Shown: one piece after another, positions 6,604 through 13,438 of the stretch
Numbering within the stretch: the first letter of the stretch is position 1
Layout of the letters: the number at the start of each line of letters is the position of its first letter
NCBI GenBank assembly: GCA_002393895.1
Contig: DGUE01000086.1
Span: 1 to 13,438, forward strand
Length of the DNA stretch: 13,438 nucleotides
Direction: 5' to 3'
DNA from: Bacteroidales bacterium UBA4318
GTDB lineage: Bacteria > Bacteroidota > Bacteroidia > Bacteroidales > UBA932
Notes under the pieces: model-generated
The model's database searches: none
Told to the model about the DNA's origin: nothing
Seen by the model: only the letters and a program-made list of their open reading frames with translations
Program-made: the position numbers and the translations under genes

Positions 6604-8280
6604 ATGATAAGCGATTTACCTTATATATTATCTTATCGCGAACAACAACAGTTGTTTTTGTTCGATTGGGATTACATCTCAGATACGCTTTTCCAGCCCG
6701 GGGGAGCAAGCGCGGTTGTCGGGCGTTTTCTGGTGCAGTTCTTCTATTCCCCGGTTGCGGCACTGCTGATTACGCTTGCATGCCTCTGCGCCCTGGCCTG
6801 GCTGCACAGGAAGCAGTTGCCGCTGATAGTGGCGCCCCTTCTTTTCCTTCTGGCCTCCCTTGCGGATTACCGCCTTCATTTTGATGTCGTGGCGGCGTGC
6901 CTGTTTGCATCCGGGGGATTGGCAATATGGGAGCGAAGCAGGCGGAAGGTGCTTTGCGGCATACTAATCCCGGTGGCGTTGTTCCTGCTGGCCGGCAGCG
7001 GAGCCTTCCTGTTTGCTGCCTGCGCTCTTGCGCTTTCCCTGGTCAGAGGCAGATGGGAGGGGCTGGTTCCCGTTGCTGCTGCCCTTCTCACGGGGGAGGC
7101 GGCCTTGTGCTTGAATCTGGTCCCCACTTTCGGTCACACCCTGTCCCCGGTGTTTTTCTACGATGTTTCCGAGGCTATGCCCGGTTTCCATATCATTTTC
7201 TGGATTCTTATCCCGCTTGCGCTGCTTCTCTCCGGCCTGGCCGGAAGGTTCCTGAAGGATAAGGCAGCCATTCTGTTTTCCGGGCTGCTTGCGCTGTGCG
7301 CCTTGCCATTTGCATGGAAGCTTTTTGCAAAACAGGGAGAAGACGGGGCTTTCAATATGTGTAAATACGAGTACTACGCTGTGCGAGGGCAGTGGGAGGC
7401 TTTGGAAAAAGCGGCAGGTGAGAGGCTTGAATACCCTGTTACCGCCAACTGGTACTATCTTGCCAAATCCTGTCAGGGGACCCTTATGCGGGACCTGATG
7501 AAACACAGGCACAACCGCGAGTACGATCTGGTTTTCGTTCCTCAGGATAAGAGCACCAACAGGGCCCTCCCTTTTGTTATGTATCGCATGGGCAATTATG
7601 CTTCGGCCCAGAACATATCCTACAATCTGCTCTTTTCATCTTGCGGCTACAATCCGACCCTGCTCAAAATGCAGACGGACATAGAACTGATGAGGGGGAA
7701 TCAGAAAGTAGCAGACAAATACCTTACCCTTCTGGAGAAGAGCCTTCACTATAGAAAATGGGCTGCCGAACGAAGTTTTTCCGATGCAGACATAGAGAGC
7801 GGCAGGCGCGATTTCCCCGATGTCCAGGGCTTTGCGAGTCCCCTCTATCCCATGCATGCGCTATATGCAATCCTGCGCACCAATCCATCTAACCAGGCGG
7901 CCATGGAATATGGGCTGGCATACCTGCTGCTCAGCAAAGATATAGTCAACGTGGCCAAGTTCATAGAGGAGTTCTATGGCTCTGAGGGCCTCCCTGAGCT
8001 GCCTGTATGCGCCCAGGAGGCTCTTGCATTCTTCTCCGACTATCAACAGAATCTCGCCCGTGAGGATGAATTCCGCCACATGGATCTTGGCTGGTGCCTC
8101 TCTCACGGAGTGCAGCCTCAGATAATTTCCAGGATGCGTGAATTCCAGAATGCCAGCCTAAGAAGCGGAGGCAAGGCTCCTCAGGGGTTCAAGGGTACAT
8201 ACTGGCATTATTTCCTCTACGAGGATATGATGGTTAACGACGATGCGGCCGCGACCGATGATAAAACAGCCATTTACTAG
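6604..8280 (+). CDS. Polytopic inner-membrane protein with helical soluble tail, DUF6057-like
   Basis: This is a 558-residue protein. An in-frame TAA at 6589 and the lack of another nearby Met fix the start at 6604. The N-terminus (EQQQLFLFDWDYISD then a PGG, followed by FLVQFFYSPVAALL) matches the pattern I recall for DUF6057, a Bacteroidetes membrane family of unknown function; this assignment is from memory. About eight hydrophobic segments lie between residues 50 and 240 (near 50-67, 72-87, 92-107, 116-131, 132-147, 155-172, 195-212 and 221-239). The remaining 310 residues are soluble and helical, with features such as MYRMGNYASAQNISYNLL and TDIELMRGNQKVADKYLTLLEKSL that resemble TPR-type repeats. 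No enzyme motif is visible. It is separated by 1 base from the heme-propeller lipoprotein gene, suggesting the two products work together. No function can be assigned. Confidence 0.75.
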   Translation: MISDLPYILSYREQQQLFLFDWDYISDTLFQPGGASAVVGRFLVQFFYSPVAALLITLACLCALAWLHRKQLPLIVAPLLFLLASLADYRLHFDVVAACLFASGGLAIWERSRRKVLCGILIPVALFLLAGSGAFLFAACALALSLVRGRWEGLVPVAAALLTGEAALCLNLVPTFGHTLSPVFFYDVSEAMPGFHIIFWILIPLALLLSGLAGRFLKDKAAILFSGLLALCALPFAWKLFAKQGEDGAFNMCKYEYYAVRGQWEALEKAAGERLEYPVTANWYYLAKSCQGTLMRDLMKHRHNREYDLVFVPQDKSTNRALPFVMYRMGNYASAQNISYNLLFSSCGYNPTLLKMQTDIELMRGNQKVADKYLTLLEKSLHYRKWAAERSFSDADIESGRRDFPDVQGFASPLYPMHALYAILRTNPSNQAAMEYGLAYLLLSKDIVNVAKFIEEFYGSEGLPELPVCAQEALAFFSDYQQNLAREDEFRHMDLGWCLSHGVQPQIISRMREFQNASLRSGGKAPQGFKGTYWHYFLYEDMMVNDDAAATDDKTAIY

Positions 8281-8281
8281 C

Positions 8282-9724
8282 ATGAGATATCCCGTCTTCA
8301 CCTTGCTGCTTCTTGCCTTGTGCTCCTGTTCTTCCCTGCCGGCGCAGAGAACGGCTTCCGGCGAAGAAGCGCCTATATGGCCTGACTACAAGGAAGTTAC
8401 GATTCCCTTCAATATTGCTCCCCTGAACTTTTCCTATACCGGAGATGCGCAGAAGGCGATCCTGGATGTGAATGGCACGGTGCTGAAGGCCAGGAAGGGG
8501 CTTTTCCGTTTCGGCCGCAGGCAGTGGAGCGCCCTGATGCGTTCAGACACCCTGGAATGCCGCATCTGCGTGCTGCGAAGTGGGGAGTGGATAGAAACCA
8601 GACCTTTCAGGATCTATGTCTCCCGCGATGCCATGGACCCTTATGTGTCCTACCGCCTGATCCCTCCGGGGTATCAGGGCTGGGACAGACTGGGCCTCTA
8701 TGAACGCAATGTGCAGAACTACCGTGAAGATACCTTTGTAGACAACAACCTCAGCGGAGGCAACTGCCTGAACTGCCATACTTTCCCCGAGAGGAACCCG
8801 GACCGCTTCGTCTTTCATGCCCGGGCCGCTTTCGGCGGCACGATGCTGGTGGATGAAAATCAGGTGGAAAAACTCAACACCAAGACAGATTCCACCATCA
8901 GCGCCCTCGTCTATCCATATTGGCATCCGGAGGGAAAGCTGATAGCCTTTTCTACCAACAAGACCTTCCAGTCGTTCTATAATCATGGGGATGACCGCAT
9001 CGAGGTTTATGACGAGGCTTCGGATATCGTAATCTACAACACCGAAACCCACAGCATCAGCTGGTCGCCGCTCACAAAGGCTAAGGACGCCTTCGAAACC
9101 TTCCCGGCTTTTTCGCCGGACGGAAAGTACCTGTATTTCTGCTCGGCCGATGCCGTGGAGATGCCAAGAAAATACAATGAAGTGCGTTACGCGCTCAAAC
9201 GTATCGCCTTTGATGCCGGCACGGGCACATTCGGAGATGCCTTGGAAACGGTATTCGACGCTCCCGCACTGGGCAAAAGCGTATCCTTCCCGAGGGTTTC
9301 GCCGGACGGCCGGTATCTGTGTTTCACCCTTCATAAATACGGCAATTTCTCCATCTGGCATCAGGATGCCGACCTCTGGATCCTGGACCTGCAGACGGGG
9401 GAGGCGAGGCCTATGGACGGGCTTAATTCCGACAGTGTGGACAGTTTCCACACCTGGAGCGGAAACAGCCGCTGGCTGGTGTTCAGCAGCCGGCGCGACG
9501 ACAAACTCTACACGAAACTATACTTCTCGCATATAGACGCAGACGGAAATTCATCCAAGGCATTCCTGCTTCCGCAGAAGAATCCTGTAAAGTACTACAG
9601 GGACCTGCTTATGTCCTACAATCTCCCTCAGTTCACAAGCGGGAAGATACGGGTCAACAGGCGGAGCATAGTGTCGGTAATGCGTAAATCCAAAGGAACT
9701 GACATCAAACCCGAAGATAGGTAA
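8282..9724 (+). CDS. Predicted lipoprotein with one c-type heme motif (CLNCH) and PD40/TolB-like beta-propeller
   Basis: This is a 480-residue protein. The start at 8282 is preferred over 8243 because it opens a lipoprotein signal (MRYPVFTLLLLALCSC, lipobox with Cys16 as the likely lipidated residue) and lies 1 base after the previous stop. The product should be anchored in the envelope outside the cytoplasm, where c-type heme is attached. CLNCH at 162-166 (bases 8765-8779) is a single CxxCH heme-binding motif; H179 or M188 could be the distal ligand. The C-terminal half holds at least four PD40-like blades: YPYWHPEGKLIAFST (211-225), FPAFSPDGKYLYFCS (274-288), FPRVSPDGRYLCFT (336-349) and FHTWSGNSRWLVFSS (389-403). 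Such propellers usually mediate protein or ligand binding. Whether heme is actually bound is unproven. The adjacent membrane protein is the obvious partner. The function is unknown. Confidence 0.8.
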   Translation: MRYPVFTLLLLALCSCSSLPAQRTASGEEAPIWPDYKEVTIPFNIAPLNFSYTGDAQKAILDVNGTVLKARKGLFRFGRRQWSALMRSDTLECRICVLRSGEWIETRPFRIYVSRDAMDPYVSYRLIPPGYQGWDRLGLYERNVQNYREDTFVDNNLSGGNCLNCHTFPERNPDRFVFHARAAFGGTMLVDENQVEKLNTKTDSTISALVYPYWHPEGKLIAFSTNKTFQSFYNHGDDRIEVYDEASDIVIYNTETHSISWSPLTKAKDAFETFPAFSPDGKYLYFCSADAVEMPRKYNEVRYALKRIAFDAGTGTFGDALETVFDAPALGKSVSFPRVSPDGRYLCFTLHKYGNFSIWHQDADLWILDLQTGEARPMDGLNSDSVDSFHTWSGNSRWLVFSSRRDDKLYTKLYFSHIDADGNSSKAFLLPQKNPVKYYRDLLMSYNLPQFTSGKIRVNRRSIVSVMRKSKGTDIKPEDR

Positions 9725-9732
9725 TAGAAATA

Positions 9733-12117
9733 ATGAAAAGACTCTTTTTGATTCTGGTTTCAGCTGCATTTGCCGCAGTGTCGCTCACGGCAAAGCCCGT
9801 GCATAAGATCAAACTCGATAATGGCCTCACTATGGCCGTGGAGTTCTGTAAGGATGATATCTTCCGTATCAGTGTTTCCACTCAGGACAGTTTCCCGGAG
9901 GCCCTGCTCAACCGTTATGGGGTGGTGAAAACCGACTGGGGGGAGGTGAAAGTCCATACCACAGGTCTTAACGAAACTATCAGTTTCAAGACCGCCAAGG
10001 GTACTTTGAGCGTAGCCCTTCCCAACGGTGCCGTCACCCTGAAAGATGCATCCGGCAAGGTGATAGTGAAGGATATCCTTTTCCGGAGGCCCGGCAGCCC
10101 CGAGGTCAAAGCCCTTGCAGAAGCGGTTATAGACAAGTTCGGCAGCCTTGTGGTTGCCAAGAACGACGGCATAATTGGTGACGATACCAACAGCAAGAAT
10201 AAGCGTGACACGGCTGAAGCTGGGGATCCCGACCATTCCAGCATCATTTCCATCAGCATGGAGGACGGCGAGCGCTTCTACGGTGGAGGCAGCACCTCCC
10301 GCGAGCATATCCAGCACCGCGGGGAGATGCTCAGGATGTGGACTGCCTACCAGCATACCGAGATCCCCATGCCCTTCATGATGAGCTCCCGCGGTTGGGG
10401 AATCTTCAACAACACCACCCGCAAATGCCATTTCGATGTAGGGTACACCGATCCCGAACGCTTCAATATCTACAATACTGCCGATGTGGCAGACTTCTAC
10501 CTGATGCTGGGTACCGACATGCCATCCGTGCTGGACCTCTATACACAGATCACCGGGCGTACCTACGTGCTTCCCAAGTGGGCCTATGGCTTTGCATTCG
10601 GCCCGAATATGCGTGAAGACCAGTGGGCTATCCTTTCCGATGCGGCCAATTTCCGTCAGATGGGAGTGCCTGTGGACCTCTTCTGGCTTGAGCCTCAGTG
10701 GATGGAGAAACGCTACGACTTTTCTACCCAGAAGAGGTGGAATTACGACAAGTTCTCGCCCGAGCCCTACTGGCTGCAGGACAAGATGCCCAAAAAGTTC
10801 TATCCCCGCCTGTTCGTGGGCAAGCTCAGGAGCATGGGCATTCACCTCGGCCTCTGGCTATGCGAGGAATATGACCACAGTATCATAGAAGAAGACCTGA
10901 TCGCCGAGCGCGAAGGACGTGCCCAGTCCGGGCTGGAACACTGGCCGGACCACCTGACCAACTTCATGGACATGGGAGTGGACGGATTCAAGCTTGACCC
11001 CGCCCGCACCATCGACGAGCACCCTTCCTGGAAATACTATAACGGCCTGACCGACAAGGAGATGCATAACCTAAACCAGGTCCTTCTCGTGAAGCAGGTG
11101 GCCTCCATGACCCGCAGGCATACCGGCAAGCGCAGCTGGCATCATTACTGCGGCGGATGGGCCGGTACCCAGCACTGGACTGCCGCCAATAGCGGCGATA
11201 ATGGCGGCGGCCTGATCGCCCTTTACGACCAGCACAACCTTGGCATGAGCGGATTCATGAACCTGAGCTGCGATGTGATGAGCGTTCCCCGCGAGCAGGA
11301 GATGCAGGGCCTTCACTTTGGCATTTTCCTCCCCTGGGTGCAGGTGAACAGCTGGTTCAGCATGATGCAGCCATTCTATTATTCAGGGGTGGAGAAGGAG
11401 ATGTACAAGTTCTACGTCAACCTCCGCTACCAGTTCATTCCTTACATCTATTCCAACGCACTGGAGGGTGCCCTCACCGGAATGCCCATGGTGCGTTCGA
11501 TGCCTCTTGAATTCCCTGACGACCGCAACTGCGACGACATGGCCCTGCAGTATATGTTTGGCCATCAGTACTGCGTAAGTGCCTATAGCAACGATATTTA
11601 CCTCCCCGCAGGCGAGTGGATCAATGTCTGGACGGATGAACTCGTGAACAGCAAGGGTGAGGTGGTTACCCGCGAGCTCCCCTACAACCGTGCGGGCCAG
11701 TTCTTCGTGCGCAACGGCGCCATAGTGCCCACTCAGCCGGAAGTGGAGTTCATCGGCAGCAAACCTCAGACAGACTTTATAATAAAAGTATACCCTCACG
11801 GCGACAGCAGCTTCACCATGTATGAAGACGACGGCGAGAGTTATGAATATGAGAACGGAGCCATTTCATCTACGCTTTTCGAGTGCAGTCAGGAGGGAAA
11901 GACCGCGGATATTACCGTGAATCCCGTCAAGGGCAGCTACAAAGGCATCCCCGAAGCCCGTAACTATGCCTTCGAGGTCCGCTGCACTTCCAAACCCCGG
12001 AAGGTTCTGGTGAATGGTGTGAAGACCAAAGACTGGACCTGGGAAGAAAATACCCTCAAGCTGCCTGCGGTCAGGACTCCTATAAGCGATAGCTTAAAAC
12101 TGAAAATCCAGCTGTAA
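9733..12117 (+). CDS. Secreted GH31-family alpha-glycosidase with C-terminal DUF5110 domain
   Basis: This 794-residue retaining alpha-glycosidase has a Sec signal peptide (MKRLFLILVSAAFAAVSLTA). An N-terminal beta-sandwich (about 21-275) contains GERFYGGGSTS and the GIFNNTTRKCHFDVG region. The catalytic barrel begins near TYVLPKWAYGFAFGPN (277 on). The likely nucleophile is D422 in DGFKLDPART and the likely acid/base is D489 in SGDN, 67 residues apart, as expected for the family. A DUF5110-type domain starts near 685 (YPHGDSSFTMYEDDGESYEY). GH31 includes alpha-glucosidases, alpha-xylosidases and others. The nucleophile segment (KLDPART rather than the common WxDMNE form) and the region after SGDN (SGFMNLSCDVM in place of the usual DIGGF) suggest a less common subgroup, so specificity is left open. 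The gene follows the heme lipoprotein gene after 8 bases and overlaps the GH3 gene by one base (TAATG). Confidence 0.92.
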   Translation: MKRLFLILVSAAFAAVSLTAKPVHKIKLDNGLTMAVEFCKDDIFRISVSTQDSFPEALLNRYGVVKTDWGEVKVHTTGLNETISFKTAKGTLSVALPNGAVTLKDASGKVIVKDILFRRPGSPEVKALAEAVIDKFGSLVVAKNDGIIGDDTNSKNKRDTAEAGDPDHSSIISISMEDGERFYGGGSTSREHIQHRGEMLRMWTAYQHTEIPMPFMMSSRGWGIFNNTTRKCHFDVGYTDPERFNIYNTADVADFYLMLGTDMPSVLDLYTQITGRTYVLPKWAYGFAFGPNMREDQWAILSDAANFRQMGVPVDLFWLEPQWMEKRYDFSTQKRWNYDKFSPEPYWLQDKMPKKFYPRLFVGKLRSMGIHLGLWLCEEYDHSIIEEDLIAEREGRAQSGLEHWPDHLTNFMDMGVDGFKLDPARTIDEHPSWKYYNGLTDKEMHNLNQVLLVKQVASMTRRHTGKRSWHHYCGGWAGTQHWTAANSGDNGGGLIALYDQHNLGMSGFMNLSCDVMSVPREQEMQGLHFGIFLPWVQVNSWFSMMQPFYYSGVEKEMYKFYVNLRYQFIPYIYSNALEGALTGMPMVRSMPLEFPDDRNCDDMALQYMFGHQYCVSAYSNDIYLPAGEWINVWTDELVNSKGEVVTRELPYNRAGQFFVRNGAIVPTQPEVEFIGSKPQTDFIIKVYPHGDSSFTMYEDDGESYEYENGAISSTLFECSQEGKTADITVNPVKGSYKGIPEARNYAFEVRCTSKPRKVLVNGVKTKDWTWEENTLKLPAVRTPISDSLKLKIQL

Positions 12118-13438
12118 TGAAAAGATACCTTTTGATAGCCTGTATCGTGCTTGCAAACGCCTGCTCTTCAGGCGATTGGCACGATGCTTCCCTTTCTCCG
12201 GAAAAGCGTGTGAGGCTTCTTCTCAAAGAGATGACGCTCGAGGAAAAAATCGGTCAGATGTGCCAATACGTCGGTCCCTGCTACGTGCCGCCGGATCAGG
12301 GGTCACCTTATAAGAATATAGATGCCTCCGACGAGAATATGGGGAATCCCAATCTCGCCGAACGTGTGCGCGAGGGTAAGGTGGGGTCTTTCATGCATGT
12401 TCTCACCGGAGAGGAGGCTCATCAGCTTCAGGTGCTTGCCAGTGAATCCCGCCTTGGGATTCCTCTGCTTTTTGGCATAGATGCCATCCATGGCAACGGC
12501 CTTCGTGCCGGTTGCACGGTGTATCCCAGCAATATCAACCTTGCGTCTACCTTCCATCCTGAGATTATGGAGGAAATCGGTGCGCAAACAGCCATCGAGA
12601 TGCGCAAGACCGCCATGGTATGGACTTTTTCTCCCAACCTCGATGTGGCCCGCGACGCACGCTGGGGCAGAATGGGGGAGACCTTCGGAGAGGATCCCTG
12701 GCTGGTTGGCCAGATGGGAAAATACATGATATGGGGGCTCCAGGGCCGCAACCGGAACTATTCAGAAGGTAAGGTCATGGCCTGTGCCAAGCATCTTATA
12801 GGCGGAGGCGAGCCTTTCGGCGGTCTGAATGCATCTCCCATGGACATGAGTGAGCGCAAGATGCGGGAACTGCATCTGCCTCCGTTCGTAGTGGCTGTGA
12901 AGGAGGCCGGGGTTGCCACTGTCATGACTGCGCATAACGAGCTTAACGGCGTGCCTTGCCATGCAAACCGCTGGCTGATAGAGGATTTGCTCCGCGATGA
13001 GCTAGGTTTCGACGGTTTTATCGTGAGCGACTGGATGGATATCGAGCGCCTGCACAGCATGCATCATCTGGTGCCCAGCGAAGACGAGGCTTTCAAGGTC
13101 TCCGTCGAGTCAGGAATCGATATGCATATGCAGGGGGATGGCTATTTCGAGTCGGTGCTGGACGGAGTCCGCAGCGGACGTATTCCCGAGAAGCGTATAG
13201 ATGAGGCTGCCGGGAAGATCCTGAAGGCCAAATTTGAACTGGGGCTTTTCGAGAATCCGATTCCTGAACTCCCTTCGGAGCGTGGTTTCGCGGCCATCCC
13301 CGAACACCGCCAGACCTCGCTGGAAGCTGCCCGCGAAGGCATTGTCCTGCTCAAAAATAACGGCGTACTGCCGCTTAGGTCTTCTGCGGTTAGTGGTATG
13401 ACCGCGAAGACACCCCCCTCCCTAAAGGGCACCCTCCC
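12117..13438 (+). CDS. GH3-family beta-glycosidase, lipoprotein, 3'-truncated by window end
   Basis: 440 residues are visible of a family normally near 750. The ATG at 12117 overlaps the GH31 stop (TAATG). A lipoprotein-like signal, MKRYLLIACIVLANAC with Cys16 followed by SSGD, suggests envelope anchoring. The GH3 barrel is canonical: MTLEEKIGQM, GIDAIHGN, RDARWGRMGETFGEDPWL, AKHLIGGGEPFGG (a variant of the usual KHF), and DGFIVSDWMD with the nucleophile at D305. It would hydrolyse beta-linked glucose, xylose or similar from oligosaccharides, complementing the GH31 enzyme. The final visible part, after LLKNNGVLPL, reads RSSAVSGMTAKTPPSLKGTLP. The family normally continues into a beta-strand and a GPN-type motif here, so the last 60 bases look foreign; see the repeat entry at 13379. 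The gene may be interrupted, or the element may be translated in frame. Confidence 0.88.
   Translation, partial: MKRYLLIACIVLANACSSGDWHDASLSPEKRVRLLLKEMTLEEKIGQMCQYVGPCYVPPDQGSPYKNIDASDENMGNPNLAERVREGKVGSFMHVLTGEEAHQLQVLASESRLGIPLLFGIDAIHGNGLRAGCTVYPSNINLASTFHPEIMEEIGAQTAIEMRKTAMVWTFSPNLDVARDARWGRMGETFGEDPWLVGQMGKYMIWGLQGRNRNYSEGKVMACAKHLIGGGEPFGGLNASPMDMSERKMRELHLPPFVVAVKEAGVATVMTAHNELNGVPCHANRWLIEDLLRDELGFDGFIVSDWMDIERLHSMHHLVPSEDEAFKVSVESGIDMHMQGDGYFESVLDGVRSGRIPEKRIDEAAGKILKAKFELGLFENPIPELPSERGFAAIPEHRQTSLEAAREGIVLLKNNGVLPLRSSAVSGMTAKTPPSLKGTL
13379..13438. repeat. Hairpin and C-rich repeat-like DNA at the window end, within the GH3 frame
   Basis: Bases 13379-13390 (GTCTTCTGCGGT) and 13401-13411 (ACCGCGAAGAC) pair over 11 bp with one bulged T, around a 10-base loop. 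The DNA then turns strongly C-rich (CCCCCCTCCC), with a short CCCT/AGGG hairpin (13420-13423 with 13426-13429). The encoded peptide does not fit GH3, and the composition is unlike the preceding coding sequence. It resembles the C-rich interior of the 658-787 element in style, though not in exact sequence. It may be the start of a dispersed repeat, perhaps at a contig end. Confidence 0.4.

Noticed and set aside
6539..6763. Upstream extension of the first GH28 frame to an ATG at 6763.
   Set aside because: It would cross the divergent promoter and overlap the membrane protein gene. The signal peptide and promoter both support 6538.
8243..8281. Earlier start for the heme-propeller lipoprotein gene.
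   Set aside because: It adds 13 residues before the lipoprotein signal and overlaps the previous gene. The ATG at 8282 gives a proper signal and a 1-base gap.

Overview
The window looks like a carbohydrate-degradation island from a fairly GC-rich member of the Bacteroidales, probably an uncultured gut or rumen lineage. Three things support this. The glycosidases carry Sec or lipoprotein signals and are packed into strings with tiny or overlapping junctions. Starts lack Shine-Dalgarno sites. The only clear promoter has the Bacteroides -33 TTTG / -7 TAnnTTTG form. No SusC/SusD pair, regulator, tRNA or rRNA gene is visible, so this is a piece of a larger locus.

Layout. (1) Positions 1-582 (+) hold the C-terminal end of a large glycoside hydrolase, probably a GH106-like alpha-L-rhamnosidase. 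(2) Positions 583-794 are a convergent intergenic region with a perfect 15-bp hairpin that should terminate both strands, then a 130-bp imperfect inverted-repeat element of unknown origin. (3) Positions 795-6538 (-) hold a four-gene operon, read right to left: two tandem GH28-family paralogs of identical length (497 aa each), a 194-aa mini beta-helix protein resembling their N-terminus, and an alpha-L-rhamnosidase of the GH78 type. Junctions are 6 nt, a 1-nt TAATG overlap, and a direct TAA/ATG abutment. (4) Positions 6539-6603 are a 65-bp divergent promoter region. (5) Positions 6604-13438 (+) hold a second four-gene string: a polytopic membrane protein recalled as DUF6057, a lipoprotein with one c-type heme motif and PD40 beta-propeller repeats, a GH31 glycosidase, and a GH3 glycosidase cut by the window end. 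Junctions are 1 nt, 8 nt and a 1-nt TAATG overlap.

Functional reading. The minus operon points to depolymerisation of a pectic glycan with galacturonic acid and rhamnose, such as rhamnogalacturonan, in the periplasm or at the surface. The partial upstream gene fits the same theme. The plus operon adds an alpha-glycosidase (GH31) and a beta-glycosidase (GH3) that would trim side chains or oligosaccharides. Its first two genes are not glycosidases: a membrane protein with a helical soluble tail and a predicted heme-bearing propeller lipoprotein form a pair of unknown role. That pair is the most likely place for undescribed biology. The GH28 paralogs are also unusual, because the His of the classical GHG motif and the Lys of the RIK motif appear to be replaced. 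The GH3 frame leaves the family pattern in its last roughly 60 bases, where the DNA becomes hairpin- and C-rich, suggesting a repeat element at or in the gene and perhaps a contig end.
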